Shown here: positions 56,064 through 63,611 of the stretch, one piece after another
How the letters are laid out: each line of letters begins with the position of its first letter
Numbering within the stretch: position 1 is the first letter of the stretch
Assembly: GCF_020404765.1 (NCBI RefSeq)
Contig: NZ_JAIVEM010000065.1
Location: 1-63,611 of the forward strand
Reading direction: 5' to 3'
DNA: 63,611 nt
Origin: Paenibacillus sp. BJ-4
GTDB lineage: Bacteria > Bacillota > Bacilli > Paenibacillales > Paenibacillaceae
Program-made: the position numbers and the translations under genes
Notes under the pieces: generated by a model
What the model was told of the DNA's origin: nothing
What the model saw: the letters and a program-made list of their open reading frames with translations, nothing else
Database searches by the model: none

Positions 56064-57398
56064 ATGGATCTGCAAATTTCCGATCTGGAAGAAATGAAGC
56101 TGACCGACCTGTACAAGCTGGCCAAGCAATACCAGATCCCGTACTACGGAACGCTCAAGAAGAAAGAATTAATTTTTGCCATCCTGCGTGCGCAAGCTGA
56201 GAAGAGCGGATTGATGTTTATGCAGGGGGTTCTGGAAATACTCCCTGAAGGTTATGGCTTTCTGAGGCCAATCAATTATCTCCCGAGTACCGAAGATATT
56301 TACATCTCTGCTTCACAAATCCGCAAGTTTGATTTAAGAACAGGCGATCTTGTATCGGGTAAATGCCGAACGCCAAAAGAAAATGAACGATATTTTGGAT
56401 TGCTTCAAGTTAACGCAGTCAATGGAAGAAGTCCTGAGCAAGCTGCTGAGCGGCTACATTTTCCTGCACTGACTCCACTGTATCCGCAAACCAAATTAGT
56501 CCTTGAAACTTCCCCCAACCATTTGTCTACGAGAATTATGGATGTACTGGCCCCTGTCGGACTTGGACAGCGCGGACTCATTGTAGCACCTCCGAAAGCT
56601 GGGAAGACGCTTCTCCTCAAAGAAATTGCCAATAGCATTTCTACCAACAATCCCGAGATTGAGCTTTTTGTCTTGTTGATTGATGAACGCCCCGAAGAAG
56701 TGACCGATATGCAGCGTTCTGTTAAAGGTGAAGTTGTGGCTTCTACATTTGATGAACTTCCTGAAAATCATATCAAAGTGGCAGAACTGGTATTGGAGCG
56801 TGCGTTGCGTCTTGTGGAGCATAAAAAGGATGTTGTAATCCTGCTGGACAGCATTACACGTTTGGCTCGTGCGTACAATCTGGTTATTCCTCCATCCGGT
56901 CGTACTTTGAGTGGGGGTATTGATCCGGCGGCATTTCATCGTCCGAAGCGCTTTTTTGGTGCGGCGCGGAACGTGGAGGAAGGCGGCAGTCTGACAATCC
57001 TTGCTACAGCGTTGATTGATACAGGATCGCGCATGGATGATATCATCTATGAAGAGTTCAAAGGTACAGGCAATATGGAGCTTCATTTGGATCGCAAACT
57101 GGCAGAACGTCGTATCTTCCCTGCGATTGATATTCGCCGTTCCGGCACACGTCGCGAGGAAGTACTGTTGAGCAAGGAAGAACTGGATACCATTTGGGCT
57201 ATTCGTAAAAATATGACAGAAAGTCATGATTTTGTGGAAGGCTTCCTCAAAAAACTACGCAACAGCAAAAATAACGCCGAATTTTTGGCTTCGTTTGATT
57301 TGACGACACCTTCTGGTGGATCGCCTAGCAGCTCAGGCGGTCAACAACGGAGAACCACGCGTTCTACCGCAACGTCGGTCCCGGCATCGACCAACTAA
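56064..57398 (+). CDS. rho: transcription termination factor Rho
   Basis: Hexameric RNA helicase that ends transcription. It has an N-terminal Rho_N helix bundle (about 1-45), a cold-shock-like RNA-binding domain (about 50-125, EGYGFLRP and DIYIS), Walker A APPKAGKT, Walker [17 protein letters not shown], the Q-loop SGGIDP and the R-loop [10 protein letters not shown]. The 444 aa include an unusual S/T/G/Q-rich tail of about 30 residues after the core. AGGTGG precedes the ATG. The 260-base upstream region has no hairpin terminator that I could confirm. Confidence 0.97.
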   Translation: MDLQISDLEEMKLTDLYKLAKQYQIPYYGTLKKKELIFAILRAQAEKSGLMFMQGVLEILPEGYGFLRPINYLPSTEDIYISASQIRKFDLRTGDLVSGKCRTPKENERYFGLLQVNAVNGRSPEQAAERLHFPALTPLYPQTKLVLETSPNHLSTRIMDVLAPVGLGQRGLIVAPPKAGKTLLLKEIANSISTNNPEIELFVLLIDERPEEVTDMQRSVKGEVVASTFDELPENHIKVAELVLERALRLVEHKKDVVILLDSITRLARAYNLVIPPSGRTLSGGIDPAAFHRPKRFFGAARNVEEGGSLTILATALIDTGSRMDDIIYEEFKGTGNMELHLDRKLAERRIFPAIDIRRSGTRREEVLLSKEELDTIWAIRKNMTESHDFVEGFLKKLRNSKNNAEFLASFDLTTPSGGSPSSSGGQQRRTTRSTATSVPASTN

Positions 57399-57494
57399 AC
57401 CCTATCCATGTATTTTATCTGTTCCGCAAGACCGCGGCCGTTACGATTCATTCTGTTAATGGTGTTAGCTTGACGGAGCGAAAGGAGTTCCATA

Positions 57495-58766
57495 ATGTAT
57501 TTGGTGTATGCCGACGAAAAAGGCAATGTATATGATCATGCTTCTTTGTATGGGCTTGCCCGCAGTGCAGACATGATTGTTGAGATCATGGAGGATGAGC
57601 TTATTCCGCTACCGGAAGGAGCTACGCTGGTAGGTTTGCCCAACACCCGCCCGGTCGGTATGAACCCTGAAACTGGGGAAATGGTTTCTCTACCTGGAGA
57701 CATGCAGGCAGTAGGGGCCTTATTGCCGCAAGGTTTTACACGCTTGTGTCTACCGGGGTATGTGAAAACCGATAAAGAATATAAGCTCCCCTTGTTCGGT
57801 TATTCTGCCGTGGTCTGGAAAGATGGGGCGTTTTATGTAACCGCAGAGCAGAGCGACAGTCCATCCAAATGGAATCCGGAAAACTGTGACCGTCATCAGG
57901 TCAAGCTGGGGGTTCAGCGGATGACGGAGCAATATCCGGAAAACCGACTGTACCAACATTTGTCCAACTGTGCGTTAGGCTACGAATGTCTTACTTCCTC
58001 GAACACATTCCTGAATCGCTGGGAGGGAGGGGTTCCGGTATCTTATTCTTGTAATGCCGGTTGCTTCGGCTGTATATCTGAACAGCCGGATGACAGCGGC
58101 TTTGTATCTCCGCAGACAAGAATGAATTTCCGCCCCCGTGTTGAAGAAATTGTAGAGGTCATGCTGGAACACCTGAAAACACCGGAATCCATTATCAGTT
58201 TTGGGCAAGGTTGCGAAGGCGAGCCTTCCACTCAAGCCAAGCTGATTATTGATGCGATCAAGGAAGTACGCTCCGTTACGGATATGGGATATATCAATAT
58301 CAACACCAATGCGGGCTTGAACGATCATATCCGGGGGATCGTAGATGCAGGTCTTGATCTGATGCGGGTCAGCACAATTAGTGCACTGGACGATCATTAC
58401 AATGCTTATTACAAGCCGAGAGGCTATACGTTAGCCAATGTAGAGAAATCACTTCGATATGCCTCTGAGCAGGGTGTATATACGTCGATTAACTATCTGA
58501 TCTTCCCTGGTGTGACTGATCGTGAGGAAGAAATCGAGGCGATGATTGAGTTCGCCAAGCGTACTAAGCTCAAGCTGATTCAGATGCGTAATTTGAATAT
58601 TGATCCAGAAAGCTATTTGGAGCTGATTCCACCTGCTCAAGGAGACATACTTGGCATGAAGCAAATGCTTGAGATTTACCGGGAAGAGCTGCCTGATGTC
58701 GTTATCGGGTCCTATACTCATGTACCCCCACCAGGGCAGGCACGTCCCAAATTTGCCAGAGCTTAA
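57495..58766 (+). CDS. radical SAM protein of unknown function
   Basis: A 423-aa radical SAM enzyme. The cluster motif is C186-x3-C190-x2-C193 (SCNAGCFGC), placed unusually late because a separate N-terminal domain of about 180 residues precedes it. After it come the GEP-like motif in QGCEGEPS, NINTNAGL and RVSTISALDDHYNAYY, which fit the TIM-barrel core. No SPASM cysteines are seen at the C-terminus. The product is not recognised. It lies between rho and rpmE with its own AAAGGAG site, 96 bases after rho. Confidence 0.88.
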   Translation: MYLVYADEKGNVYDHASLYGLARSADMIVEIMEDELIPLPEGATLVGLPNTRPVGMNPETGEMVSLPGDMQAVGALLPQGFTRLCLPGYVKTDKEYKLPLFGYSAVVWKDGAFYVTAEQSDSPSKWNPENCDRHQVKLGVQRMTEQYPENRLYQHLSNCALGYECLTSSNTFLNRWEGGVPVSYSCNAGCFGCISEQPDDSGFVSPQTRMNFRPRVEEIVEVMLEHLKTPESIISFGQGCEGEPSTQAKLIIDAIKEVRSVTDMGYININTNAGLNDHIRGIVDAGLDLMRVSTISALDDHYNAYYKPRGYTLANVEKSLRYASEQGVYTSINYLIFPGVTDREEEIEAMIEFAKRTKLKLIQMRNLNIDPESYLELIPPAQGDILGMKQMLEIYREELPDVVIGSYTHVPPPGQARPKFARA

Positions 58767-58829
58767 AATGGTCGATAGCAGTCTGAAATGTACCTGTTTT
58801 ACGCCAGTTTTGGATGTGCAAAACAGGTG

Positions 58830-58873
58830 TTGAAACACTTATATTCAAGTGCTATAATGTGAACATGTGTTCA
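58830..58873 (+). promoter_or_regulatory. rpmE promoter with operator-like repeat
   Basis: TTGAAA (58830-58835), a 17-base spacer and TATAAT (58853-58858). Over the start site lies TGAACA-TG-TGTTCA (58860-58873), an inverted repeat that could be a repressor site. Confidence 0.65.
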
Positions 58874-58922
58874 TACAACTCTGGACTGATAGGACGTTCA
58901 GGGCGGAAAGAGGTGAAAGTTA

Positions 58923-59120
58923 ATGCAACAAGCTATTCAACCGAAATTTAACGTAACTAATGTTACTTGCGCTTGCGGGAATTCGTTTGAAACTGGTTCT
59001 GTGAAAGAATCTTTGCGTGTGGAGATTTGCTCCGCTTGCCACCCGTTCTTCACAGGTAAGCAGAAGTTTATTGATGCTGGTGGACGCGTGGATCGTTTCA
59101 AAAAGAAATACGGTATCTAA
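58923..59120 (+). CDS. rpmE: 50S ribosomal protein L31, zinc-binding form
   Basis: A 65-aa ribosomal protein. The zinc ligands are Cys16, Cys18, Cys36 and Cys39 (CAC and CSAC), so this is the C+ form. AGAGGTG precedes the ATG. The place after rho matches B. subtilis. Confidence 0.97.
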   Translation: MQQAIQPKFNVTNVTCACGNSFETGSVKESLRVEICSACHPFFTGKQKFIDAGGRVDRFKKKYGI

Positions 59121-59147
59121 TGAGTTACCACAAGTTATAAAGTTTTT

Positions 59148-59179
59148 AGAGCCTTCTGCAATTGCAGAAGGCTCTTTTT
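59148..59179 (+). terminator. rpmE terminator
   Basis: A perfect 28-base palindrome (AGAGCCTTCTGCAA with its complement) followed by TTTT. Confidence 0.93.
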
Positions 59180-59193
59180 GTCGGTATTTGCTA

Positions 59194-59223
59194 TTTGCTT
59201 TTTGTACAGCCATGAGATATACT
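59194..59223 (+). promoter_or_regulatory. putative promoter of the SRP RNA
   Basis: TTTGCT (59194-59199), an 18-base spacer and TATACT (59218-59223), ending eight bases before the RNA start. Confidence 0.6.
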
Positions 59224-59230
59224 TATTTTC

Positions 59231-59500
59231 ACCGTGCTAGATGGGGAGGTAGCGGTGCCCTGTAACTCGCAATCCGCTATAGCGAGGTTGAATTCCTGTT
59301 AGAGGTGTTGTTGATGTGAGGCTGGTCCCTGCGCACAATGTTGACGGTTGGGTCCTCCGCAATGAGTACTTGTGAACCTGGTCAGGTCCGGAAGGAAGCA
59401 GCCATAAGCAAGCCCACTCTTGTGCCGGAGGGTTGCCTAGCCCGAGTTGTTGTTCAGGGTTGCCGCTCGGATCACAACGATCAATAACAGGTGCACGGTT
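59231..59500 (+). ncRNA. ffs: signal recognition particle RNA, large Bacillus type
   Basis: The RNA component of SRP, about 270 bases with an Alu domain. The 5' end CCGTGCTAGATGGGGAGGTA pairs at the terminus with the 3' GTGCACGGT. The Ffh-binding helix 8 has the loop AGGTCCGGAAGGAAGCAGCC. The order SRP RNA, dnaX, yaaK, recR is as in B. subtilis. Confidence 0.95.
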
Positions 59501-59515
59501 TATATCAGGAATCAG

Positions 59516-59549
59516 AACATCTTGGCAGTCAATGCGAAGATGTTTTTTT
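59516..59549 (+). terminator. SRP RNA terminator
   Basis: AACATCTT (59516-59523) pairs with AAGATGTT (59537-59544), followed by a T run to 59549. Confidence 0.8.
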
Positions 59550-59655
59550 GTGTTTATAAATTGGAAGGTGTCTGGTTTAGATTCGGACGGGAGTATAGTA
59601 TAATGAAGTGACTGTGAATGGTCATGAAAGTGAATGGGAAAGAGGGTAACGCGCA

Positions 59656-61410
59656 TTGGAACATATAGCGTTGTACCGTGCTTGGCGGCCTCAGGCTTTC
59701 AAAGACATGGTAGGACAACAGCATATTATCCAGACATTGCAGAACGCCATTCGTGAAAATCGCACGTCCCATGCTTACCTGTTCAGTGGTCCGCGAGGAA
59801 CGGGTAAGACAAGTGCGGCCAAAGTTTTGGCCAAGGCAATCAATTGCGAGCATGGACCTGCGCCGGAACCTTGCAACGAATGCGAAGCCTGTAAACGGAT
59901 CACGGCCGGGGCAGTTATGGATGTACAGGAAATTGATGCAGCCTCCAACCGGGGCGTTGAAGAGATTCGTGATTTGCGCGATAAAGTCAAATATGCGCCG
60001 ACAGAAGTGCGGCACAAGGTTTATATCATTGATGAGGTGCACATGCTGACGACGGAAGCGTTCAATGCGCTGCTGAAGACGCTGGAAGAGCCGCCGCCAC
60101 ATGTTATGTTCATATTGGCGACGACTGAACCACATCGAATCCCGGCGACGATTATTTCGCGCTGCCAGCGTTTTGACTTCCGGCGGATATCGCTGGAAGA
60201 GCAGACAGAACGGCTTGACCTTATATGTCGGCAGGAGAATATTCAGGCTGATACAGATGCACTGCAGTACATTGCGCGTCTTTCGGATGGTGGAATGCGG
60301 GATGCGGTCAGCGTTTTGGACCAGATAGCCTCATTTACAGACGGTCGGGTTACCTATCAGCAGGTACTGGATATGACAGGAGGTATTGCGTCCGAGCAAT
60401 TCGGTAAGCTTGCCTTGGCGCTGCTGAAAGAAGACGTAGGTACAGTGCTCCAAATGATTGAGAACTTTATGCAGGAAGGCAAAAGCGCGGATAAGTGCAT
60501 GGAGAATCTCTTGTACTATTTCCGGGATCTGCTTATGATCAAGATGGTGCCGCAGGCGACTAAAATGACAGAGCGAGTGTTGGACCCGGAGCAGTTCAAG
60601 GAAGTAGCAGATGCTTTTACCAAGGAGCAACTCTTTGGGATGATCGACACTCTTAACCGTTATCAGAGTGAGATGAAATATGCTGTTCAGCCACAAACTT
60701 TGTTTGAGGTGGCTCTCTTGAAACTGTGCAGCATTCCGGGGGAAGTGGGAGCTGTTGCTCAGTCGACAGCACAGCGCTCTGGCACTGTTGCTGCTGATCA
60801 GGGAGACGTAGCAGCGTTGAAGCGTCAGCTTGCTGAGCTGGAGAAGAAGTTGGAACGTGCATTGCAAAGTGGGGTAGCCGTTGGAGCGGGCCAGGAGGCA
60901 ACATCGGGTGGTCGCCAGGCCTCCGGTGGTCGTACCCCTGCTCCACGAATTTCTACTCCAGCCAAGCTCCCCCCTCAGCTGGATCGTTATATCGCTGAGA
61001 AGTCGAGCGAAGCATTTGCAGCGACAGGGCGTAAGTGGAGTCAGATTTTGCAAGGAGTCAAAGAGGCAAAGGTCACGGTTCATGCGTGGTTTATGGACGG
61101 TGAGCCGGTTTCTGTATTAGAGGACAGCGTGCTGGTAGCCTTTAAGAACAATATTCATCGTGAGACTACCGAAAAGCCTGCGAATAAGCAGGTTATTGAG
61201 AAGGTTCTGCATGAACAGCTGGGTCATCCTTATCGTCTGGTGACGATGATGCAAAAGGATTGGAATGCTGCGATTGAAGGAGTTTCCGACCAGCCTGCCG
61301 AAGAATTCCAACTGGAGCCGGAGCAAGATACGCCGGGAAAGTCTAAAGAGCCCTGGATTGATGAAGCTATTCAGCTTTTCGGGGAAGATCTGGTAGTCAT
61401 TAAAGACTAA
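59656..61410 (+). CDS. dnaX: DNA polymerase III gamma/tau subunit
   Basis: The clamp-loader ATPase. Walker A is GPRGTGKT (45-52), followed by zinc-module cysteines ([18 protein letters not shown]), Walker B IDEVHML and the sensor SRC in [10 protein letters not shown]. Residues beyond about 370 form the tau-type tail with an acidic end. The 584-aa frame is uninterrupted; I saw no programmed frameshift slippery site. The start is TTG with AGAGGG upstream. It begins the dnaX-yaaK-recR operon. Confidence 0.96.
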   Translation: MEHIALYRAWRPQAFKDMVGQQHIIQTLQNAIRENRTSHAYLFSGPRGTGKTSAAKVLAKAINCEHGPAPEPCNECEACKRITAGAVMDVQEIDAASNRGVEEIRDLRDKVKYAPTEVRHKVYIIDEVHMLTTEAFNALLKTLEEPPPHVMFILATTEPHRIPATIISRCQRFDFRRISLEEQTERLDLICRQENIQADTDALQYIARLSDGGMRDAVSVLDQIASFTDGRVTYQQVLDMTGGIASEQFGKLALALLKEDVGTVLQMIENFMQEGKSADKCMENLLYYFRDLLMIKMVPQATKMTERVLDPEQFKEVADAFTKEQLFGMIDTLNRYQSEMKYAVQPQTLFEVALLKLCSIPGEVGAVAQSTAQRSGTVAADQGDVAALKRQLAELEKKLERALQSGVAVGAGQEATSGGRQASGGRTPAPRISTPAKLPPQLDRYIAEKSSEAFAATGRKWSQILQGVKEAKVTVHAWFMDGEPVSVLEDSVLVAFKNNIHRETTEKPANKQVIEKVLHEQLGHPYRLVTMMQKDWNAAIEGVSDQPAEEFQLEPEQDTPGKSKEPWIDEAIQLFGEDLVVIKD

Positions 61411-61445
61411 ATCAAAGTTATACTTCATTAAAGGAGATGATTAAA

Positions 61446-61757
61446 ATGAATAATATGAACCAGATGATGAAGCAAGTGAAAAAAATGCAGGAGCAAATGC
61501 TGAAAGCCCAAGAGGAGCTTGGTGAAAAAGTAATCGAAGGTACTTCCGGCGGCGGTGTTGTGACTGTAGAGGTAAATGGGCATAAAAAAGTGTTGTCCAT
61601 CACGATCAAACCGGAGGCTGTAGATCCTGATGATGTAGAAATGCTGCAAGATCTCGTGCTGACTGCGGTCAATGATGCTTTGTCCAAAGCAGACGAATTG
61701 GCTAACAATGATATGGGCAAATTTACAGGCGGTATGAAAATACCGGGCTTGTTCTAG
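61446..61757 (+). CDS. yaaK: YbaB/EbfC family nucleoid-associated protein
   Basis: A 103-aa DNA-binding dimer that coats the nucleoid. The N-terminal M/K/Q-rich helix ([16 protein letters not shown]), the [12 protein letters not shown] strand and [15 protein letters not shown] are typical. AAGGAG nine bases before ATG 61446 fixes the start. It lies between dnaX and recR, its usual neighbours. Confidence 0.95.
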   Translation: MNNMNQMMKQVKKMQEQMLKAQEELGEKVIEGTSGGGVVTVEVNGHKKVLSITIKPEAVDPDDVEMLQDLVLTAVNDALSKADELANNDMGKFTGGMKIPGLF

Positions 61758-61784
61758 TCTGCCGCAAAAAGGAGAAACACGCTA

Positions 61785-62384
61785 TTGTATTATCCGGAGC
61801 CGATTGCAAAGCTAATTGATGCTTTTACGCGCCTACCGGGAGTGGGGCCGAAAACGGCTGCCCGGTTGGCCTTTCACGTACTGAAGATGAAGGAAGATGA
61901 TGTAATTGATTTTGCCAAAGCGTTGGTCAATGTGAAGCGCAATCTTCATTTCTGTTCAGTCTGCGGCAATATTACGGACACCGACCCTTGTCGGATCTGT
62001 CAGGATAAGACGAGGGATGCTTCCGTCATTTGTGTTGTTCAGGATTCTAAGGATTTGGTTGCCATGGAGCGCACCAAAGAGTTTGATGGTTTTTACCATG
62101 TGCTCCACGGAGCAATCTCTCCTATGGAGGGAATTGGTCCTGAGGATATTAAGCTCAAGGAATTACTGAATAGGCTCAGTGATGAACGCGTTAAGGAGTT
62201 GATTTTGGCGACGAATCCGAATATTGAAGGAGAGGCCACGGCCATGTACATTTCGCGGCTGGTGCGTCCTTTTGAGATCAGGGTTACTCGTATTGCTCAC
62301 GGATTGCCAGTCGGTGGAGATTTGGAGTATGCCGATGAGGTTACCTTGTCCAAAGCACTTGAAGGCCGTAGAGAGCTCAATTAA
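61785..62384 (+). CDS. recR: recombination protein RecR
   Basis: Works with RecO and RecF to load RecA at gaps. It has an N-terminal HhH ([13 protein letters not shown]), a Cys4 zinc finger at 57, 60, 69 and 72, and a Toprim domain with the E and DxD-type acidic residues around VVQDSKDL. It has 199 aa. The start is TTG with AAAAAGGAG upstream, 27 bases after yaaK, so it belongs to the dnaX operon. Confidence 0.96.
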   Translation: MYYPEPIAKLIDAFTRLPGVGPKTAARLAFHVLKMKEDDVIDFAKALVNVKRNLHFCSVCGNITDTDPCRICQDKTRDASVICVVQDSKDLVAMERTKEFDGFYHVLHGAISPMEGIGPEDIKLKELLNRLSDERVKELILATNPNIEGEATAMYISRLVRPFEIRVTRIAHGLPVGGDLEYADEVTLSKALEGRRELN

Positions 62385-62450
62385 CAAGTGTATTTATACG
62401 TTATATATATGAGTGCTTAAATGTCCTATGGACATTCTGAACACGCTTGG

Positions 62451-62471
62451 GGAGCCGCATGGCTCCTTTTT
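62451..62471 (+). terminator. dnaX-yaaK-recR terminator
   Basis: GGAGCC-GCAT-GGCTCC followed by TTTTT. Confidence 0.88.
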
Positions 62472-62594
62472 GTTTGTGAAGATAAGTCAGTTAAGGATCG
62501 TTCCAGGTTCTAAGTTTGTCCTCTGTTCAATAAGTATGAATAAGGTAGTCTTGCAGACTGTAAACACAATTCAGCTTGTGAGGAGGATGAATGG

Positions 62595-62906
62595 ATGTGG
62601 GAACGGATGAAGCAAAATTTTCGTCGCCAAGAGCACGACAAATCAGAAGCGGAGTATCGGCAGGAATTGTTTGCCCAGATTAGAACTTCACATGCAGAAT
62701 GGTTAAGAGCGCATCGTTTATTTCATGAAGCTACCGGTAAGGATGAGATCGACTATGCCATTTTTGTTCTGGAAGCTGCGGAGCGTAAATATCAGATCCA
62801 CTTAAAAAGTGCCAAACAGCAGGGTTTACATCGTTTCCACCTACCTGCAGATGAACCGGGGTATGTTCATGATCCGGATCGTGTTCATAAACGGAGAGCA
62901 GAATGA
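62595..62906 (+). CDS. yaaL: YaaL family protein (DUF2508)
   Basis: A 103-aa, highly charged helical protein of the YaaL/DUF2508 family, with EYRQELFAQIRTSHAEWLRA and DEIDYAIFVLEAAERKY. Its function is unknown. AGGAGG eight bases before the ATG sets the start. It overlaps bofA by four bases, so the two are one operon. Confidence 0.92.
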   Translation: MWERMKQNFRRQEHDKSEAEYRQELFAQIRTSHAEWLRAHRLFHEATGKDEIDYAIFVLEAAERKYQIHLKSAKQQGLHRFHLPADEPGYVHDPDRVHKRRAE

Positions 62907-63178
62907 GAGGGGCGGTCTGGTTTGTACTGATTGCCTGTATGGTGGTACTGGCATATCTAATTTTCAAAAAAAAACTGGGTATCGGTTGGCTAACGGTGTT
63001 TGGGGCGCATATGGCTTTGGCGGCAATCGCGCTGTATGTTATCAATTATTCAGGGTGGATCACGCAGGTGTATATTCCGATTAATCCGGTGACAATGGGA
63101 ACGGTAACGATATTAGGCTTGCCTGGAATTGCGCTTCTATTGGGACTGAAAATGATATTATTCGGACAGGCCATATAA
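62903..63178 (+). CDS. bofA: pro-sigmaK processing inhibitor BofA
   Basis: A 91-aa membrane protein that holds SpoIVFB protease inactive in the outer forespore membrane until a signal arrives. It has two hydrophobic segments (about 3-22 and 28-52) and the conserved end IPINPVTMG...GLPGIALLLGLK. Its place after yaaL and before an rRNA operon matches B. subtilis. Confidence 0.95.
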   Translation: MRGAVWFVLIACMVVLAYLIFKKKLGIGWLTVFGAHMALAAIALYVINYSGWITQVYIPINPVTMGTVTILGLPGIALLLGLKMILFGQAI

Positions 63179-63216
63179 GAACCTATTTATGGAAATGTGA
63201 TATTTTTAAAATATAG

Positions 63217-63246
63217 TTGACGGCAAATTCAATTATATGATACATT
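63217..63246 (+). promoter_or_regulatory. rRNA operon promoter P1 (putative)
   Basis: TTGACG (63217-63222), an 18-base spacer and TACATT (63241-63246). A short hairpin with a T run (about 63250-63281) follows and may end bofA transcripts. Confidence 0.5.
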
Positions 63247-63328
63247 AGTTCTCGGCTCTTAAAGCCCGGGAATTTTTTTGTGAGAACAACGCTTGAATAA
63301 AATTAAAAATAACTTTTTAAAAAAAGTG

Positions 63329-63358
63329 TTGACTTAAATCCCGAATATGTGTTATATT
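63329..63358 (+). promoter_or_regulatory. rRNA operon promoter P2
   Basis: TTGACT (63329-63334), an 18-base spacer and TATATT (63353-63358), preceded by an A/T-rich block like an UP element. It is followed by an rRNA leader with the CTTTGAAAACTGAACAAC block and a hairpin CCAACC/GGTTGG just before 16S. Confidence 0.8.
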
Positions 63359-63574
63359 AATCAAGTCGCCGCTGAGATGCGGTGGTGAGACAAAGTGAAG
63401 ATGATAAAAGAATTCACGAGGATTGATCTTTGAAAACTGAACAACGAGTGAGTAAATGGCGAAGGTTTCGGACATGCTCTAAAGCTGGACGGAACTGGAG
63501 CAAAAAGAGATATTTTTATCTCGTCAGTTTCAACATGAGCTAATCGCTCTTTCTATAACCAACCTCGGTTGGTC

Positions 63575-63611
63575 TTTATTGGAGAGTTTGATCCTGGCTC
63601 AGGACGAACGC
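63575..63611 (+). rRNA. rrs: 16S ribosomal RNA, 5' end
   Basis: The window ends in the 16S start, including GAGAGTTTGATCCTGGCTCA. Only about 37 bases are present. Confidence 0.96.

Noticed and set aside
59656..61410. Programmed frameshift in dnaX
   Set aside because: No A-rich slippery heptamer with a following stem was seen at the domain junction, and the frame is open to a normal tau-like length.

Overview
The window is a gene-dense stretch of a Firmicutes chromosome that is almost certainly Paenibacillus, probably close to the P. polymyxa group. This rests on protein similarity recalled from Bacillus relatives, on the sporulation genes (sspP, spo0F, bofA, a sporulation-type kinase) and on the ribosomal gene layout. 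No database search was possible. It opens with the 3' end of a 5S rRNA and closes with the first bases of a 16S rRNA, so it is the interval between two rRNA operons near the replication origin.

Layout. (1) 1-7700: the origin-proximal housekeeping set guaB, dacA, pdxS-pdxT, serS and tRNA-Ser(UGA), then three small genes ending in sspP. (2) 7.8-17.6 kb: a lipoprotein, an acetyltransferase, tadA, a DnaA-box cluster, a large orphan sensor kinase, rluF, motA-motB, two small genes and an NlpC/P60 hydrolase under a c-di-AMP riboswitch. (3) 17.9-31 kb: a membrane protein and an M1 peptidase, ywhD, an HxlR-regulated quinone reductase, a PTS IIA protein, accessory genes, a class A penicillin-binding protein (pbpG-like) and speE. 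(4) 31-38 kb: an MFS exporter, a mazG-like/LOG operon with a LexA box, DinB, and a heterodimeric ABC exporter with a divergent LysR. (5) 39-50 kb: ywiB-argS, a secreted CYTH-like protein, and a LysR-controlled Fe/phosphonate-type ABC importer operon that ends in a beta-CASP metallo-hydrolase, followed by a subtilase. (6) 50-59.2 kb: rpoE, pyrG, spo0F, fbaA, murA, rho, a radical SAM gene and rpmE. (7) 59.2-63.6 kb: SRP RNA, dnaX, yaaK, recR, yaaL and bofA, then tandem rRNA promoters and 16S rRNA.

Blocks 1 and 7 match the right side of the B. subtilis origin. The backbone of blocks 3, 5 and 6 (ywhD, pbpG, speE, ywiB, argS, rpoE-pyrG-spo0F-fbaA-murA-rho-rpmE) corresponds to the opposite side of the B. 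subtilis origin, so it is a rearranged block.

The strongest functional signals are regulatory: a five-site DnaA-box cluster between tadA and the kinase gene, a pyrG leader with the hallmarks of CTP-sensing reiterative attenuation, a full-consensus SigH promoter before spo0F, a full-consensus LexA box before the mazG-like gene, a c-di-AMP riboswitch, and matched HxlR operators at two promoters. I saw no CRISPR array, insertion sequence or prophage.
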